Shown piece by piece: positions 17,819-26,421 of a stretch of 64,000 nucleotides of DNA. Position numbers and translations under genes: made by a program. Position 1 is the stretch's first letter. Each line of letters starts with the position of its first letter. Source of the DNA: an uncultured Gemmataceae bacterium (GTDB lineage: Bacteria > Planctomycetota > Planctomycetia > Gemmatales > Gemmataceae); the NCBI GenBank assembly GCA_937923405.1, contig CALDUY010000003.1, positions 1 through 64,000 of the forward strand, read 5' to 3'. A model generated the notes under the pieces. That model saw nothing but the letters and a program-made list of their open reading frames with translations. It did no database searches and was not told the DNA's origin.

Positions 17819-18226
17819 TCAGGATTGGGTCGCTGGAGCGGGCTTCTTCGGAGCGGCAGCGGCGGCTCGCTGTTCGGCGCACAACTCAGCCAGTTGCTTG
17901 GCCACGGCCACCAGTCGCTCGCCATTCTTGGCCACATACTCCGGTGGTCCGCCCTTGTTCGCCACATGCTCTGCGATCGTGACGGTATCAACCATATCGA
18001 TGGCGTCCCAAGGACACCAGCGCTCGCACAGGGAACAGCCGATGCAGCGTTCCAGGTCGATGTCGACGAACGACTGAAGCCCTGGCTGATCCTCGCCGGG
18101 GACTTTGTAAATACAATCTACCGGGCAGACCTCGATGCAGGCTTCGCAGCCGGTGCAGTTGTCTGCACGTACGACGGCGAGTTCCTTGGGGAGCTTCTTC
18201 CGCGGCTTACCGACGCCCTTGGCCAT
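17819..18226 (-). CDS. 2x[4Fe-4S] ferredoxin
   Basis: The 135-residue protein has two CxxCxxCxxxCP clusters. The first is Cys24, 27, 30 and 34 (CTGCEACIEVCP, with an extra Cys38). The second is Cys61, 64, 67 and 71 (CIGCSLCERWCP). They bind two [4Fe-4S] centres for cytoplasmic electron transfer. About 45 residues of a lysine/alanine/proline tail follow the clusters. No oxidoreductase partner is adjacent. Confidence 0.9.
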   Translation of the reverse strand: MAKGVGKPRKKLPKELAVVRADNCTGCEACIEVCPVDCIYKVPGEDQPGLQSFVDIDLERCIGCSLCERWCPWDAIDMVDTVTIAEHVANKGGPPEYVAKNGERLVAVAKQLAELCAEQRAAAAAPKKPAPATQS

Positions 18227-18315
18227 GACCTGGGTCTCTCTTGTCTCTCGGGTTAAGACTAACTCGATTCTTCTCCATCATAATCAATAGCGACTGCGAA
18301 GACCAGTACGCGCGT

Positions 18316-19710
18316 CTACGTTGGAGGTGACAGGGGAAGTAGCTGCGACAGCACGACAGTCACCACGAAGGCGCTACAGCCCAGCACGATCAGCAACAAC
18401 GTCCAGGATTTCAGCGTTTCCACTTCGGTCAATCCACCCATTTTGGCGAAGATCCAGAAACCGCTGTCGTTCATCCACGAACCAACGAGGGATCCCGAGC
18501 CAACTGCCAACGCCAGGTAGACGGGGTGAAAGCCCAGCAGCGACGGATCATAGCGATCCTGCGAGTCCGTTAACATCGCGGCCAGCATGCCAGCTGTAGT
18601 AATCATGGCCACGGTGCCAGATCCCTGAGCGATCTTGAGCAAGGCTCCAACAAGGAACGCCAGCACCAGGTACATCGGTCCACCGCTGGCTTCCTTGCTC
18701 TGAAACAACTCCTGAATCGCTGGGCCGATCTGAGCGTCTTTCAGCATCGCGCCGAATGCTCCACCGCCTGCCGTGATAAGAATGATGACGCCCGCGCTCA
18801 TCAGGCTTTGCTCCACGAGATCGCTTACCTGTTGTCGCGTTGGTCGCCGTTGTCGAACATAAAGCAGCACGGCGACTGCCGCCGAGGCCAATAACGCCAG
18901 ATTGGGATTACCAACCACCGCCGTCCACTCTTTCCAGAAGGACCAGGTCTGGGGATCGATTTTGTGGAGGCGATCGACCACCGTGTCAGTCGAGATCATC
19001 AGCACCGGCAGCACCACGGGAAGTAGAGAGAACAGCAGCGGGGGAAGTTCGTGAGCTTCCATCGGGGTAGGCTCGGTTTTGCCGTCTAGGGATCGCATCT
19101 CGATAGGATTGATCCGATTGACGAAATTGGAAAAAATCAGCCCGCACACGGCGGCAGGTATGGCGACCAACCCACCAACGAGAATCATCGTGCCGATGTC
19201 GACGCCGAGCAGATCGGCCATCACCAGCGGTCCCGGCGTGGGCGGAACCAACGTGTGCGTGATCGCGCCGCCTGCTGCGATGGCCATCAGGTACAGAAGA
19301 TAGTTCTGTCGTGTGCGCAAGTACAGAGAGCGGGCCAGGGGAACCAGCAGATAGAACACCGTGTCGAAGAAGACGGGAATGGCCAGGACGTAGCCGCTGC
19401 CCATCAGGGCGACGGAGGTTCGCTTCTCGCCAAGCAAAGCCAGAAAGGCGCGAACAATTCGGTCGGCTGCGCCGCTCTCCATCATGCAGCCGCCGATTAC
19501 CGCTGCCAGAGCGATGACGATGCCGATTTTGCCTGCGGTGGCCCCAAAAGCGTCGGCGACTCGACTGATCTTGATGGCCGTCTCACCGGGAGAGAGCAGA
19601 CTGACCACGATGGAAGCGGTAATAAGTGCGATGAAGGCATTGACTCGCAAGACGATGATCATGCCCAAAACAATGGCGATGCCGAGCAACAGAATCAGGA
19701 GAGGATGCAC
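18316..19710 (-). CDS. GntP-family gluconate/organic acid permease
   Basis: A 464-residue polytopic membrane protein with about 12-13 hydrophobic segments and GntP signatures (AAVIGGCMMESGAADRIV, IPVFFDTVFYLLVPLARSL, LVPPTPGPL, AQGSGTVAMITTAG). The family imports gluconate or related hydroxy-acids with protons across the inner membrane. I chose the GTG at 19710, which has GGAG 7 bases upstream; the GTG at 19755 would add 15 residues without such a site. No catabolic kinase is nearby, so the substrate is uncertain. Confidence 0.85.
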   Translation of the reverse strand: MHPLLILLLGIAIVLGMIIVLRVNAFIALITASIVVSLLSPGETAIKISRVADAFGATAGKIGIVIALAAVIGGCMMESGAADRIVRAFLALLGEKRTSVALMGSGYVLAIPVFFDTVFYLLVPLARSLYLRTRQNYLLYLMAIAAGGAITHTLVPPTPGPLVMADLLGVDIGTMILVGGLVAIPAAVCGLIFSNFVNRINPIEMRSLDGKTEPTPMEAHELPPLLFSLLPVVLPVLMISTDTVVDRLHKIDPQTWSFWKEWTAVVGNPNLALLASAAVAVLLYVRQRRPTRQQVSDLVEQSLMSAGVIILITAGGGAFGAMLKDAQIGPAIQELFQSKEASGGPMYLVLAFLVGALLKIAQGSGTVAMITTAGMLAAMLTDSQDRYDPSLLGFHPVYLALAVGSGSLVGSWMNDSGFWIFAKMGGLTEVETLKSWTLLLIVLGCSAFVVTVVLSQLLPLSPPT

Positions 19711-19813
19711 CGCGAGGCTCCAGCAGCAAAGGAGGGTGATTTCAGGGCAACGCACGCACCCACACTTTACTGAGCCACTTTACATCGAGAAAGCAAAAAT
19801 TGAGCGGAGCCTA

Positions 19814-20284
19814 TCAATTCTTTTTTGCAGGAGCCTTGGCAGGCGCGTCCTTCTTCGCGGCTTCTCCTTTAGCTGGTCCGTCTTTCTTCGCGCCTGCCTT
19901 GCCGGTCGCGAGGTGGGTTGTTTCGGTAGAATCGGCGATCGGTTTCATCAACACGCGACTCATGTTCCGCTGATCCAGCACGATGGCGTAATTGAGCGGA
20001 GTTTTGCTGACTCGCAGGGCTTCGCGAAACAGAATGCGTCCGGTCTTGGCATCCAGGACGGTAATCATCTTATCCGTGTCGAGCGGGAGTTTGGGCGTCG
20101 ATTCCCCGTGACGAAGCAAACATTGGTCGCGCTTCAGGGTTCCCTTTTGCACCGTGAGAATCTGCACAATCAGGGAAGCCTGGCACTCATTCTTGAACGA
20201 GAAGGTTTCACCGTGGACCACGGCGGGCACCGCGCCGACGATCAGCACGGCCAGCCAACGCAGGCAAGTGCGGAAAGTCGTCAT
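19814..20284 (-). CDS. Exported protein with Lys/Ala-rich tail, unknown
   Basis: The 156-residue protein has a signal peptide (MTTFRTCLRWLAVLIVGAVPAVVHGE). A compact domain of about 95 residues follows (FSFKNECQASLIVQILTV, RDQCLLRHGES, TDKMITVLDAKTGRILF). The C-terminal 40 residues are almost only Lys, Ala, Pro and Gly and are probably disordered. The two cysteines (in NECQ and DQCL) could form a disulfide. No family is recognised. Confidence 0.6.
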   Translation of the reverse strand: MTTFRTCLRWLAVLIVGAVPAVVHGETFSFKNECQASLIVQILTVQKGTLKRDQCLLRHGESTPKLPLDTDKMITVLDAKTGRILFREALRVSKTPLNYAIVLDQRNMSRVLMKPIADSTETTHLATGKAGAKKDGPAKGEAAKKDAPAKAPAKKN

Positions 20285-20400
20285 GCGGGATCTCCTGAGT
20301 CACCACAGCAGCGCCAATCAACGGTTTGGCGAGGTCACACACTCTCGCTACTGGCTCCGAATACAGCGAGCAAGGGTATATGAGGAACGCTCGTTCGAGA

Positions 20401-21240
20401 TCAACTTGCGCGCTTGTTGTATTTCCAGCGTAGCCATGAACCTGGCTTAGAGCAATCAGAAAGGCTTACAGTGGGGGGGGATAGCTGCTTTTTTTTCCCC
20501 GACTCCTGCCGTCCCCTTCGCCGATGCGTCCACAGTCCTAGTCGCAACAGAGTGGTAACCGAGCCGAAGATTTCTCGAAGGCCAGCCTTGGACGTTCCGG
20601 CTCGCCGATCCGAGAACACGATGGGCGTCTCTCCCACTTTGGCCCCTGCTACCAGGCAGCGATGCAAGATCTCCTGTTGAAACGAATATCCCTTGGAGAG
20701 AAATTCCTCCAGATCGGTACGTCGCAGCATCGCCGTACTGTAGCAGCGATAGCCGCCGCTGGTGTCATGCACAGGCATAGGCAGAATTTGACGGATTAAC
20801 CAGTTGGTACACTTGCTCATCCACTGACGCGAGATCGGCCAGTTCTCGACTCGTCCTCCGGCAACATAGCGTGAGCCGATCATCAAGTCATACTGATCCA
20901 TGCCCTGGAGCAACGCCGGCAGATACTTCGGGTGATGGCTCCAGTCGGCGTCCATCGTGACCAACAGCTCGTAGCCCTTCTCGATGGCTTCTCGAATAGC
21001 CAACAGATGCGCGGTGCCTAGGCCGAACTTCCCCGGACGCTGAATCACCCGAAGACGAGGCTCCTTCTCGGCGAGCTGGCAGGCCAGTTGCCCAGTGCCA
21101 TCCAGGGAATTGTCGTCGATGACTAAAACATTAGCCCACGGGGTGACGGCGAGAATTTCGCCAACTAATTGCTGGAGATTCTCACGTTCGTTGTACGTCG
21201 CCAGCGTGATCAACACCGAACGGCTTTGCCAGTTAGTCAT
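20401..21240 (-). CDS. GT2 dolichyl-phosphate mannosyltransferase-like glycosyltransferase
   Basis: The 279-residue protein has a GT-A fold: VLITLATYNERENL at the N-terminus, DDNSLDGT, the metal-binding MDADWSHHPKYLP, and GSRYVAGGRVENWP. It resembles DPM1/polyprenyl-phosphate glycosyltransferases, which load a sugar onto a lipid carrier at the inner membrane. The ATG at 21240 (MTNWQSRS) overlaps the upstream membrane gene by 8 bases, showing translational coupling. The tail after about residue 240 is basic and carries C8 and A8 tracts in the coding strand (plus-strand G8 at 20473, T8 at 20489). Slippage there would alter only the tail. Confidence 0.85.
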   Translation of the reverse strand: MTNWQSRSVLITLATYNERENLQQLVGEILAVTPWANVLVIDDNSLDGTGQLACQLAEKEPRLRVIQRPGKFGLGTAHLLAIREAIEKGYELLVTMDADWSHHPKYLPALLQGMDQYDLMIGSRYVAGGRVENWPISRQWMSKCTNWLIRQILPMPVHDTSGGYRCYSTAMLRRTDLEEFLSKGYSFQQEILHRCLVAGAKVGETPIVFSDRRAGTSKAGLREIFGSVTTLLRLGLWTHRRRGRQESGKKKQLSPPTVSLSDCSKPGSWLRWKYNKRAS

Positions 21241-23134
21241 TCCCGATCTCCTTGGTTCGAGATCCAAGAAGCAATTTCGGCTGGTCGTCGAAGCGTTTCC
21301 AGACCGTGATGGCGACGCCATCGGACAGATACCGATAGTCCGTCTGAACAAAGCGACGTTGCTCTTTGAGCACTTGGAGTAGGATAGTCAAATCAGCCGG
21401 TTCGAGTACCAGTTCCCCAGCGTGGGGGGAATGGGGCAGCACCTCGACGACAACAAGTGCGTCCGATGGGGTCGCCCGCAACCAGCGGTGCAGAGCAGCG
21501 GCATCGTGTTGCAATTCCTCCCGGAACCGTTTGATTTCCGGGGAAAAATTCGCTCGTTGGAACGTTTCTAAATATGTCCAACTGAACAGAAACTTTGCTG
21601 AGACGTTACAGACCATCGTGCTGTGCTTGGCCTCTTGCAAGGCGGGGAGATAGGCTCGCGTGATCTCCAACGGATTGGCCCGATCGGCACGCGTGCCGGA
21701 CTCCTCGGCATGGCCAGGGACCAGATAGCCTGGGAAGTGAACGGCCAAGATCAGCAGCGCCAGCGACGAAGCCGCCCAGCTGGCCCAGCGACGACCACGC
21801 GGTAGAAAAGCGTAGACTCCCACCAAAGCGAGTAACCAGCCCAACGCGGCCCAAGTGTGAGCATGGCGGTTTTTGGTCATGGCGTGCTGCATCGTCAGAA
21901 ACGCTCCGACGGCAAAGACCAAAAACACCGCCAGACTGCCCGACTGTAGTCGCCGCGCTGCTCCGAGGGCGATCGGCAGCAAAGCCAGCAACACCACCAG
22001 TTGCCAGGACCAACAGCAGTAATCTTCTTCGATGACCTTCAGATAGAACCAGAACCCATCTACAAGTGTGGTGGATTTGAACTCCTGCGTTGAGTTGGCC
22101 GGGCTGAGAAACCAGAAAAAGTAGCCAAGCCGCTTGGGAATCAGAAACCACACCGCGGTAGCCCAACCGTGCCAGACGAGAACCGGGCGCACGGTCGGAT
22201 CAAGGCGTTCGGACAGACCACGTCCCTCTCGCCGCCACCAACGCACCAGTTGAATAAAAAAAGCGATAAAAGCGACCGAAAATAGCGTGTGTGGCTCATG
22301 CACGTTCAGATGCCAGCTTCCCATCGTTAGTTCGAAACCGCGACGTAGCCAAACGACACAAGCTAGGAGAAACACTACTGCCGCAATCCAGGTCAGCGGT
22401 TGGCGAGCTTCGTACCGAAGTAACTCAATCAAGTTCGACCGCTGTTGACGTGCCAGCGTCAGCCAGGTACGCGGCTGGCGGAAGAACTCGGCGAGGCACA
22501 AACCTATCACGACGATGAGCCAGTAGTTGTACTTGTGGAAAAACAGCAGCAGCAACGAAACCGCCAACGCCTGGCCCCAACGAACGGTTCGTTCCTGCCG
22601 CACCGCCACATAGCAGTAGAGCACCAACAGCGTGAGCATGATACCCAGGCTTTCCAGCATGACGTCAACAGCATAGGCGCGATAAGCCGGCAGCGCTGCG
22701 AGTACCCCAACGACGGCGACTCCCGCTGCGGTGCCGTGTTCGGCAACCATTCGCCGAGTCAGTAGAAAGGCCAGGATTAACATGCCCACCCAGGCAGCGA
22801 GACTGGGCAACAGGGCCAGCCGATGATCCGGACCGAATAGCAGCTGAACGCCACCCTGAAGCAGTGCGTGTAATGGTCCCCAAACTCGTAACGCGTCCAG
22901 ATCATGACGGAGTCGCGGCAGATCCAACGTGCGCAGATCATGGGCTAGGTTCAGCCCGGCAACGTAGTGGGTGTGACGATCATGGGTCATCCACCACCAG
23001 CTGGCATCGCCCGCCTGCCAGGCCCACGCAAACAACTGACCGGCCATCAACACGGCGGCGACGGCGACGAGGAGCGGCCAACCGTAACGCGGCATCCAGG
23101 AATGTTCCGCGGGCGTGGCTATCGGTTCAGGCAT
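21233..23134 (-). CDS. GT-C-like polytopic membrane glycosyltransferase candidate
   Basis: This 633-residue protein has about 12 hydrophobic segments and an early periplasmic loop with DRHTHYVAGLNLAHDL, where the GT-C/GT39 (PMT/ArnT-like) superfamily keeps acidic catalytic residues. The C-terminal soluble part, about residues 500-633, contains SDALVVVEVLPHSP. It probably uses the lipid-linked sugar made by the overlapping GT2 partner to glycosylate an envelope target. The ATG at 23134 has GAGG 8-9 bases upstream; a longer frame to 23254 adds a poor leader. Confidence 0.65.
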   Translation of the reverse strand: MPEPIATPAEHSWMPRYGWPLLVAVAAVLMAGQLFAWAWQAGDASWWWMTHDRHTHYVAGLNLAHDLRTLDLPRLRHDLDALRVWGPLHALLQGGVQLLFGPDHRLALLPSLAAWVGMLILAFLLTRRMVAEHGTAAGVAVVGVLAALPAYRAYAVDVMLESLGIMLTLLVLYCYVAVRQERTVRWGQALAVSLLLLFFHKYNYWLIVVIGLCLAEFFRQPRTWLTLARQQRSNLIELLRYEARQPLTWIAAVVFLLACVVWLRRGFELTMGSWHLNVHEPHTLFSVAFIAFFIQLVRWWRREGRGLSERLDPTVRPVLVWHGWATAVWFLIPKRLGYFFWFLSPANSTQEFKSTTLVDGFWFYLKVIEEDYCCWSWQLVVLLALLPIALGAARRLQSGSLAVFLVFAVGAFLTMQHAMTKNRHAHTWAALGWLLALVGVYAFLPRGRRWASWAASSLALLILAVHFPGYLVPGHAEESGTRADRANPLEITRAYLPALQEAKHSTMVCNVSAKFLFSWTYLETFQRANFSPEIKRFREELQHDAAALHRWLRATPSDALVVVEVLPHSPHAGELVLEPADLTILLQVLKEQRRFVQTDYRYLSDGVAITVWKRFDDQPKLLLGSRTKEIGND

Positions 23135-23308
23135 TTGGCTGTCCTCGTCATGGGGGGACCAGAAATTAACTGCCTGCGTGATAGCGAGGAGAACTTGGCG
23201 GAACAAGGCGAAGTTTGCTAGCGGGACACTGTTACTCAGACGCTTCGCCTCCACAGCGGAGAAGCGTTCCGCTGACTTGATTGTATGCCTAGGACATGAT
23301 GCGACCGC

Positions 23309-24571
23309 TCACACCTTCGATGGCAACTCGAAGCCTTTGCGATAAGTTCGGCCCAACAGAGCGCTGGCTTGGGCATCGCCGGGAATGGTTTCGGTTTCGG
23401 CGTCGAATGTCAGGGTACGGCGTAGACGGTAGGCGATGTTGCCTAGGTGGCACAAGCGCGTACTCAGATGGCCTTGTTCGATGTCGGCGTTGGGCTTTGC
23501 TCCGGTCTTGATGCAATCCAGGAAGTTGCGGAGATGGGGCACATCGAACGGCGTGAGCTTGTCGGAGCGAGCCTCGCCCTGTTCGACATGCCACCCTTTG
23601 GCATCGACGACGAGAGTGCCTTTTTCGCCGACCAATTCGATGCCGAACGCTTTGTCGCGCAGGCCCGTCTTGGCCCAAATGCGGTGTTCCCAGACTACGG
23701 TGCAGCCCGGAAAGTCAAACGTGACAATCTGCGTATCGGGCGTTTCTTGATCGTCGTCGTAGAACAGCTTACCGCCGCCGCAAGTAATCCGCGTGGGAGC
23801 ATCGTCGAGGGGGAGCAGCATTCGGATGACGTCCAACCCGTGGATGCCGTTGTTGCCCAGCTCGCCCGTGCCATAGTCCCAAAACCAGTGCCAGTTGTAG
23901 TGAAAGCGATTGGGATTAAACGGCCTTTCCGGAGCCGGTCCAAGCCAAAGGTTGTAATCGACCTTCTCGGGAGGCTTGCAGTCGGCGAGTTTGCCGATGC
24001 TTTTGCGATGGCCGGCAATCCAGGCGCGGGCGAACGGCACCTTGCCTAGCCCCCCACCGCGAACGTACTCCGCTGCCTGCTGAAGGAACGCTGCCGAACG
24101 TCGCTGCGTTCCGACCTGTACCACACGCCGATACTTTCGGGCGGCTTCGACCATGCGGCGGCCTTCGATCAGGTTGTGCGAAATCGGTTTTTCGACATAA
24201 ACATGCTTCCCGGCTTGGCAGGCCCAGATCGTGGCCAGTGCGTGCCAGTGATCGGGAGTTGCTACCACGAGGGCATCCACCTCCTTGGCGTCGATCACCT
24301 CGCGAAGATCCTGTACAACCTTCGGCTCTCGTCGTTGGCGCGAGGGGATGGCCTTTAGGGCAGCGGGAACCAGATTCAAGTCCGGATCGCACAAGTAGGC
24401 AATCTCGACGTGGTCGAGCTGGCCAAAACCACGGAGCAGGTCCTTGCCGCGGATTCGTAGCCCGAGGATTCCCAAGTTCACTTTCTCGTTCGGCTTCGCT
24501 GCCATTCCGAAAGCAGTCAGAGCAGCAGTGCCGGTCAGCAGGAAGCGTCGTCGATTGAAGGGTTGGAGCAT
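23309..24571 (-). CDS. Tat-exported Gfo/Idh/MocA-family oxidoreductase
   Basis: The 420-residue protein starts with a twin-arginine-like leader (MLQPFNRRRFLLTGTAALTA). A Rossmann domain follows (LGILGLRIRGKDLLRGFG), with DALVVATPDHWHALATIWA and the conserved EKPISHNL segment whose lysine is catalytic. The C-terminal dimerisation domain contains YNLWLGPAP and GNNGIHGLDVIRMLL. These NAD(P)-dependent enzymes act on sugars or glycosides; many planctomycete members are exported. The ATG at 24571 begins the Tat leader, so the longer frame is not preferred. Confidence 0.88.
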   Translation of the reverse strand: MLQPFNRRRFLLTGTAALTAFGMAAKPNEKVNLGILGLRIRGKDLLRGFGQLDHVEIAYLCDPDLNLVPAALKAIPSRQRREPKVVQDLREVIDAKEVDALVVATPDHWHALATIWACQAGKHVYVEKPISHNLIEGRRMVEAARKYRRVVQVGTQRRSAAFLQQAAEYVRGGGLGKVPFARAWIAGHRKSIGKLADCKPPEKVDYNLWLGPAPERPFNPNRFHYNWHWFWDYGTGELGNNGIHGLDVIRMLLPLDDAPTRITCGGGKLFYDDDQETPDTQIVTFDFPGCTVVWEHRIWAKTGLRDKAFGIELVGEKGTLVVDAKGWHVEQGEARSDKLTPFDVPHLRNFLDCIKTGAKPNADIEQGHLSTRLCHLGNIAYRLRRTLTFDAETETIPGDAQASALLGRTYRKGFELPSKV

Positions 24572-24678
24572 CGTAGATCGCTCGGGCGAAGTCCACGGGG
24601 CGAACCTCATTGCTGGAGTTTAGAACGTGGGTTGAGACCGCGTCAAGGAAAAGCTCGGGCCAGCGGAGGGGAAATACT

Positions 24679-24825
24679 AGAGCGCTTCTCCAAATGGTGT
24701 AGCGGCAACGAGGTAGGAAGCGTTTTCGCAGGCGGAAACTTGCTTGCGCAGGCTTTAGCCTGCGGCTACCTGCCCATCCGAACGGTAGGCGCAGGCTTTA
24801 GCCCGCGCTCCGCCACCCCATTTTG
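24679..24825. repeat. Second copy of the GCAGGCTTTAGCC intergenic repeat cluster
   Basis: The spacer contains AAATGGTGTAGCGGC at about 24694, the palindrome GCAGGCTTTAGCCTGC at 24748-24763 followed by GGCTACC, and an opposing unit GGTAGGCGCAGGCTTTAGCC from 24784. The order of elements matches the cluster at 905-1075, 23 kb away. Confidence 0.75.
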
Positions 24826-24834
24826 TAACGCGCA

Positions 24835-26121
24835 CTAAAACAACACTTCCAACCCAAAGCCGATGTTCATGATCCAGAGGTTGTCGCGCAGCTCGGTCGG
24901 CTTGGGCTGCTGAGGCCCAGTGTCGGGCAAGCCGCTGCCGGGGAACAAGTTCGGATTGATAATCGAGTCGATCTGTTCGTTGGCCCGACTGATGCTGTTG
25001 AGGAAGAGAATGTTGTACCCCAGCCGTGCTCGGATGTTCTCCGTGAGCTGGTAACGTAGGGTCAGCCCCAACTCGGGCAGCGTAGAGATGTCATTGAAAC
25101 TGTAACGCCCGATGTTGCTCGACAATGCGAGGAAGCCGCCTTCGCGAATCTCCGGAGGTGCCCCAGGTACGGTGATGCGTTGGCCGCCGTAGATGTTCAC
25201 TCGGCGATGGAGATTGCCCGCTGCCAGTTTCGTGAGCAACTCCAGCTGGAAGCGCTCATAGCGGAATAAGCCGCGTAGCCCCACCTCGGCTCCGTGGAAC
25301 TCATTACTGGTGCTGAAATCGTCGCCGATGAAAATCTCGGTGCCGCGCACCAAGTTGGGATCGTCCAGCGTCGTGCTGATCTGGCGAATCCGAACCGCTT
25401 CGTCATAGCGATAGAAGCGATAGCCGAGCAAGGCGTCGAGACGGAACCAGCCCGTGTCGTAGAAACAATCGCTCAGGTCGAGGTAGGCGTCGTAGAAGTT
25501 GCCCGAACTGACGCGGATGTCGATGCCGCCGGAAGTCGATCCGGGATAGGTGATGAGCAGAGCCTCTTGTGGGCTGCGTTGTTCGCCTTGGGCGAAAGGA
25601 TTTCGTCGCGATTCCTCGATGACGCGAAGGTTTTCCGCGATGATGAGGGCGTTTTGGTAGGGGCGAGCTAGAATGGCATTGCCGTCGTTGTACGCCGAGA
25701 ATAGCGTCGACTGACTTTCCAGCACCGAACCGCCGAACTCCACGCCGCATTGTTGCTCGTCATCCAGCCAAAAGCCGCCCTGCACGCGAACCCCTGAGCG
25801 TTCGTAGGCATTGAGTCGGCCACTGAACATCGACACTGTGGAGGGATTGCCGAAGATACCGGCGACCGATCGCGGAGTGTCTGGCGGATTGGACGTCACT
25901 AGAGGTTGGATGCGCGTCCCGTAAACATAGCTGAGCAGATAGTCGGCACTGAACCACACGGCGTGAGGATCAGGAGTGGGCGCAGGAGCGGCTAATCCAG
26001 GTGCCGGCATGGCAACGGGGAGCGGACGTTCCATCGCCACCGGATACGCGGGAGGATCGGCGAGTGCGACGCCGAACATCACCAGCGTTGTGACCAGGGC
26101 CAGGCAGAATCGATACGTCAT
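24835..26121 (-). CDS. BBP7-family outer-membrane beta-barrel protein
   Basis: The 428-residue protein has a signal peptide (MTYRFCLALVTTLVMFGVALAD) and a Pro/Ala-rich linker. The rest is a strand-rich barrel with the BBP7 hallmarks (Pfam PF07585): WFSADYLLSYV, SGVRVQGGFWLDDEQQCGVEF, FRLDALLGYRFYRYDE, GAEVGLRGLFRYERFQLELL and a C-terminal aromatic strand ending IGFGLEVLF. It is probably an outer-membrane protein of unknown cargo. It is transcribed alone, facing the divergent gene at 26422. Confidence 0.88.
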   Translation of the reverse strand: MTYRFCLALVTTLVMFGVALADPPAYPVAMERPLPVAMPAPGLAAPAPTPDPHAVWFSADYLLSYVYGTRIQPLVTSNPPDTPRSVAGIFGNPSTVSMFSGRLNAYERSGVRVQGGFWLDDEQQCGVEFGGSVLESQSTLFSAYNDGNAILARPYQNALIIAENLRVIEESRRNPFAQGEQRSPQEALLITYPGSTSGGIDIRVSSGNFYDAYLDLSDCFYDTGWFRLDALLGYRFYRYDEAVRIRQISTTLDDPNLVRGTEIFIGDDFSTSNEFHGAEVGLRGLFRYERFQLELLTKLAAGNLHRRVNIYGGQRITVPGAPPEIREGGFLALSSNIGRYSFNDISTLPELGLTLRYQLTENIRARLGYNILFLNSISRANEQIDSIINPNLFPGSGLPDTGPQQPKPTELRDNLWIMNIGFGLEVLF

Positions 26122-26421
26122 GACTTAATCCCCATCGACCAGCGCAGGCACGCCTCACCGAGCAGCTCAGCTTCTCTTGGGAAACGAACCGCGCAAGCGG
26201 ACTACTCCGGCGGTATTCGTTTGATCGGCGTCCAGCGGTCTCGGACTTTCTCGAAATAGTGATTCTGTCGGCTGAAATGTCTGTATCGATTACAACGAAT
26301 CGTCTGTGGCTTTGTCCGAATGACCGGAGTGGTAATATCTTCCCTAGCTTTACAGCACTGGTTCGAGTGTGGGAGCGTCGGTCTTGTTCGCGAGGGACTA
26401 AGGCGATAGGATCGGCCCACC
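26122..26421. other. Divergent intergenic spacer, no gene seen
   Basis: These 300 bases separate the divergently transcribed BBP7 and membrane-protein genes. I see no RNA gene, repeat or convincing promoter hexamer pair; it must hold both promoters. Confidence 0.5.
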
